Assembly: GCF_900116865.1 (NCBI RefSeq)
Contig: NZ_FPCD01000009.1
Span: 1-64,000 of the forward strand
Length of the DNA stretch: 64,000 nucleotides
From: Butyrivibrio sp. M55
GTDB lineage: Bacteria > Bacillota > Clostridia > Lachnospirales > Lachnospiraceae
Reading direction: 5' to 3'
The position numbers were made by a program, and so were the translations under genes. The notes beneath the pieces are model-generated. The model was not told where the DNA came from. It saw only the letters and a list, made by a program, of their open reading frames with translations, and did no database searches. Of the stretch, positions 62,283-64,000 are shown piece after piece. The stretch's first letter is position 1. Each line of letters starts with the position of its first letter.

Positions 62283-62732
62283 ATGGATTTTATTTCTACA
62301 CCGGCCGGTTATTGGCTGATAATCACTGTTGTATTTGCATTAATTGAACTTGCAACCGTAGGACTTGTGACAATTTGGTTCGCGGCAGGCAGTTTTGTAG
62401 CGATGATACTTGCGCTCATAGGGGCAGGTATTCCGGTTCAGATTGCTGTTTTTGTGCTTGTTTCAGTCATATGCATTGCGGCGGTAAGACCTCTTGCAAC
62501 CAAGCATTTCAATAATAAGCTGACCAAGACCAACATTGATTCGGTTATCGGTAAGAAACTTATTGTAAAGACTAAGATCGATAATATGAATGAGAGCGGT
62601 AAGGTTGAGCTTGAGGGTTCAATTTGGCTTGCAAGGTCGATTGATGACAACATCATTATTTCCGAAGGAGAGGAAGTTGTAGTTGAGAAAATCGTCGGAA
62701 ATAAGCTGATGGTAAAAAAAGTAACTGATTAA
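62283..62732 (+). CDS. NfeD family membrane protein
   Basis: 149 residues: three hydrophobic segments (about 8-80) followed by the NfeD C-terminal OB-fold (about 90-149, IGKKLIVKTKIDN, GEEVVVEKIVGNKLMVKK). Short NfeD proteins pair with SPFH proteins and are thought to organise membrane microdomains or help a membrane protease. It is 22 bases upstream of an SPFH gene, the typical pair. A TATAAT -10 box is at 62246-62251, and GGAGG plus GGGGG lie before the ATG. Confidence 0.9.
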   Translation: MDFISTPAGYWLIITVVFALIELATVGLVTIWFAAGSFVAMILALIGAGIPVQIAVFVLVSVICIAAVRPLATKHFNNKLTKTNIDSVIGKKLIVKTKIDNMNESGKVELEGSIWLARSIDDNIIISEGEEVVVEKIVGNKLMVKKVTD

Positions 62733-62754
62733 AAAATAAGGAGAGGACATAATT

Positions 62755-63669
62755 ATGGCAGTGGTATCTATTGTAATCGTTCTTGTGATAATTTTGCTTG
62801 CGGCAAATATCAGGATCGTGCCTCAGGCACATTCATTTATTGTTGAGAGACTCGGAGCTTACAAGGAGACTTGGGATGTAGGTCTTCACATCAAGGTTCC
62901 GTTTATAGACAGAGTGGCAAGACAGGTTGACTTAAAGGAGCAGTATTGTGATTTCCCGCCTCAGCCCGTTATCACTCAGGATAACGTAACAATGCAGATT
63001 GATTCAATCGTATTCTTCAGAATTTCAGACCCTATGGCTTTTGCATACGGTGTAAGAAATCCTATCGGAGCTATCGAGAACCTTACTGCAACAACACTTC
63101 GTAACGTTATCGGTTCACTTACACTTGATGAGACACTTACATCAAGAGACCAGATCAACGCACAGATGCAGGATGCGCTTGATATCGCAACAGATCCTTG
63201 GGGAATCAAGATCACAAGAGTTGAGCTTAAGAACATCAATCCTCCCGAGCAGATCCGTGACGCGATGGAGAAGCAGATGAAGGCTGAGCGTGAAAAGAGA
63301 GAGAAGATTCTTTTCGCAGAAGGTGAGAAGCAGTCACAGATCACTGTTGCAGAAGGTGAGAAGCAGAGTAAGATTCTTCAGGCCGAAGCTGATAAGCAGG
63401 CTACAATCCTCAGAGCTGAAGCTGAGAGAGAAAAGAGAATCCGTGAGGCTGAAGGTCAGGCTGAGGCTATCAAGAATATCCAGCAGGCTAATGCAGAGGG
63501 TATCAAGATGCTCAAGGAAGCAGGAGCAGATGAGTCTGTTCTTACACTTAAGAGCCTTGAGGCATTTGAGAAGGCTGCTGACGGACAGGCAACCAAGATA
63601 ATTGTTCCTTCAAGCATTCAGGGTGTTGCGGGACTTGCAGGATCATTAAAAGAAATTGTAAAAGGATAA
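62755..63669 (+). CDS. SPFH/Band 7 stomatin-like protein
   Basis: 304 residues. A single N-terminal membrane segment (about 2-20) is followed by the Band 7 domain (about 22-200, RIVPQAHSFIVERLGAYKETW, GLHIKVPFIDRVARQVDLKE) and a long coiled coil rich in repeated A-E-G-E-K-Q units (about 175-250, with three near-copies of AEGEKQSQI). Related to QmcA/stomatin proteins, which form large membrane-bound rings and interact with NfeD. Strong codon bias. Operon with nfeD; the phosphoesterase gene starts 9 bases after it. Confidence 0.92.
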   Translation: MAVVSIVIVLVIILLAANIRIVPQAHSFIVERLGAYKETWDVGLHIKVPFIDRVARQVDLKEQYCDFPPQPVITQDNVTMQIDSIVFFRISDPMAFAYGVRNPIGAIENLTATTLRNVIGSLTLDETLTSRDQINAQMQDALDIATDPWGIKITRVELKNINPPEQIRDAMEKQMKAEREKREKILFAEGEKQSQITVAEGEKQSKILQAEADKQATILRAEAEREKRIREAEGQAEAIKNIQQANAEGIKMLKEAGADESVLTLKSLEAFEKAADGQATKIIVPSSIQGVAGLAGSLKEIVKG

Positions 63670-63678
63670 TCATCTTAC

Positions 63679-64000
63679 ATGATGGATATTGCTGTATTTG
63701 CCGATATACACGGCAATCATTCTGCGTTGCAGGCTTGTATTGATTATACGATGGAGAGAGGAATAACGAATTTTATACTCTTGGGGGATTATGTGTCGGA
63801 TTGCCCATATCCTCAGAAGACAATGGAACTTGTTTATGTTCTCAAGCAGTATTTTAATACCTGCATAATACGCGGAAACAGAGAAGAGTATCTTCTTAAT
63901 TACAAGAAAAGGGGCGGAGAGGGCTGGAAGGCAGGTTCTTCCAGCGGAAGCCTTCTTTACACATATAATAATCTTACGGATAAAGATTTTGATTTTTTTG
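63679..64000 (+). CDS. YfcE-like metallophosphoesterase, truncated by the window end
   Basis: The first 107 residues are visible: VFADIHGNHSALQACI at the N-terminus, LLGDYVSDCPYP near 37 and IRGNREEYLL near 64. It is a paralogue of the protein at 44008, sharing the same order and the RGN(K/R)E variant of the GNHD motif. Only 9 bases separate it from the SPFH stop, so it may be the third gene of that operon. The 3' end lies outside the window. Confidence 0.8.
   Translation, partial: MMDIAVFADIHGNHSALQACIDYTMERGITNFILLGDYVSDCPYPQKTMELVYVLKQYFNTCIIRGNREEYLLNYKKRGGEGWKAGSSSGSLLYTYNNLTDKDFDFF

Noticed and set aside
1..64000. tRNA, rRNA or transposase genes
   Set aside because: No cloverleaf with TTCGA-type T-arm, no rRNA motif and no DDE or serine recombinase signature was recognised on either strand by eye; a tRNAscan-SE run would settle the tRNA point.

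Overview
The window reads as a chromosomal segment of an anaerobic, plant-fibre-degrading Lachnospiraceae bacterium, most like Butyrivibrio or Pseudobutyrivibrio. This is inferred from gene content, not from a 16S gene, which is absent. Pointers are moderate GC, a family GH115 alpha-glucuronidase, a large GH2 enzyme, a YesM/YesN sensor system beside a galactofuranose-type ABC importer, fructose PTS genes joined to ptsHI, Firmicutes-style promoters (TTGACA/TATAAT), a T-box, and the GGGtGRT gene typical of Clostridia. No tRNA, rRNA, CRISPR, prophage or transposase gene was found.

Layout. 0.2-3 kb: EAL phosphodiesterase, then a convergent DegV protein with a 178-bp palindrome between them. 3-12.3 kb: a structured leader and mntP, a GIY-YIG protein, then a Phe T-box controlling pheS-pheT, probably running into an M18 aminopeptidase, queA and a PPP-type phosphatase; a PilZ protein follows. 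12.3-24 kb: secreted beta-helix protein, histidine kinase / sugar-binding lipoprotein / response regulator, a GntR-LacI hybrid repressor, and a four-gene ABC sugar importer. 24-27.6 kb: a sparse accessory patch with a second long palindrome, a 74-bp-period hairpin array, an XRE-methyltransferase fusion and a lipoprotein split at a (TA)4 tract. 27.7-35.6 kb: GH115, UDP-glucose dehydrogenase, a phosphoesterase, a third long palindrome, and aroA/tyrA on the minus strand. 35.9-43.9 kb: an unusual EF-G-like GTPase and fruR-fruK-fruA-ptsH-ptsI. 44-58.4 kb: phosphoesterase, GNAT, DJ-1 protein, GH2, argH, asd, a degenerate ATPase coupled to topB, a beta-helix transferase-like protein, and the NifU-like/GGGtGRT pair. 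58.7-64 kb: VanZ-like protein, two GGDEF paralogues, nfeD-SPFH, and a truncated phosphoesterase.

How it fits together. Sugar import and sensing (kinase with its own binding protein, matching importer, repressor), glycan cleavage (GH115, GH2) and PTS fructose uptake form the carbon side. EAL, PilZ and two GGDEF genes form a scattered c-di-GMP set, one GGDEF copy apparently non-catalytic. Amino-acid and tRNA-charging genes (aroA, tyrA, argH, asd, pheST) are housekeeping.

Most worth a second look: an orphan structured RNA before mntP; three long imperfect palindromes, two sharing sequence; the 74-bp hairpin array; the NifU-like/GGGtGRT operon of unknown function; the doubly degenerate ATPase fused translationally to topB; and the EF-G-like protein lacking the catalytic His and NKxD motif.
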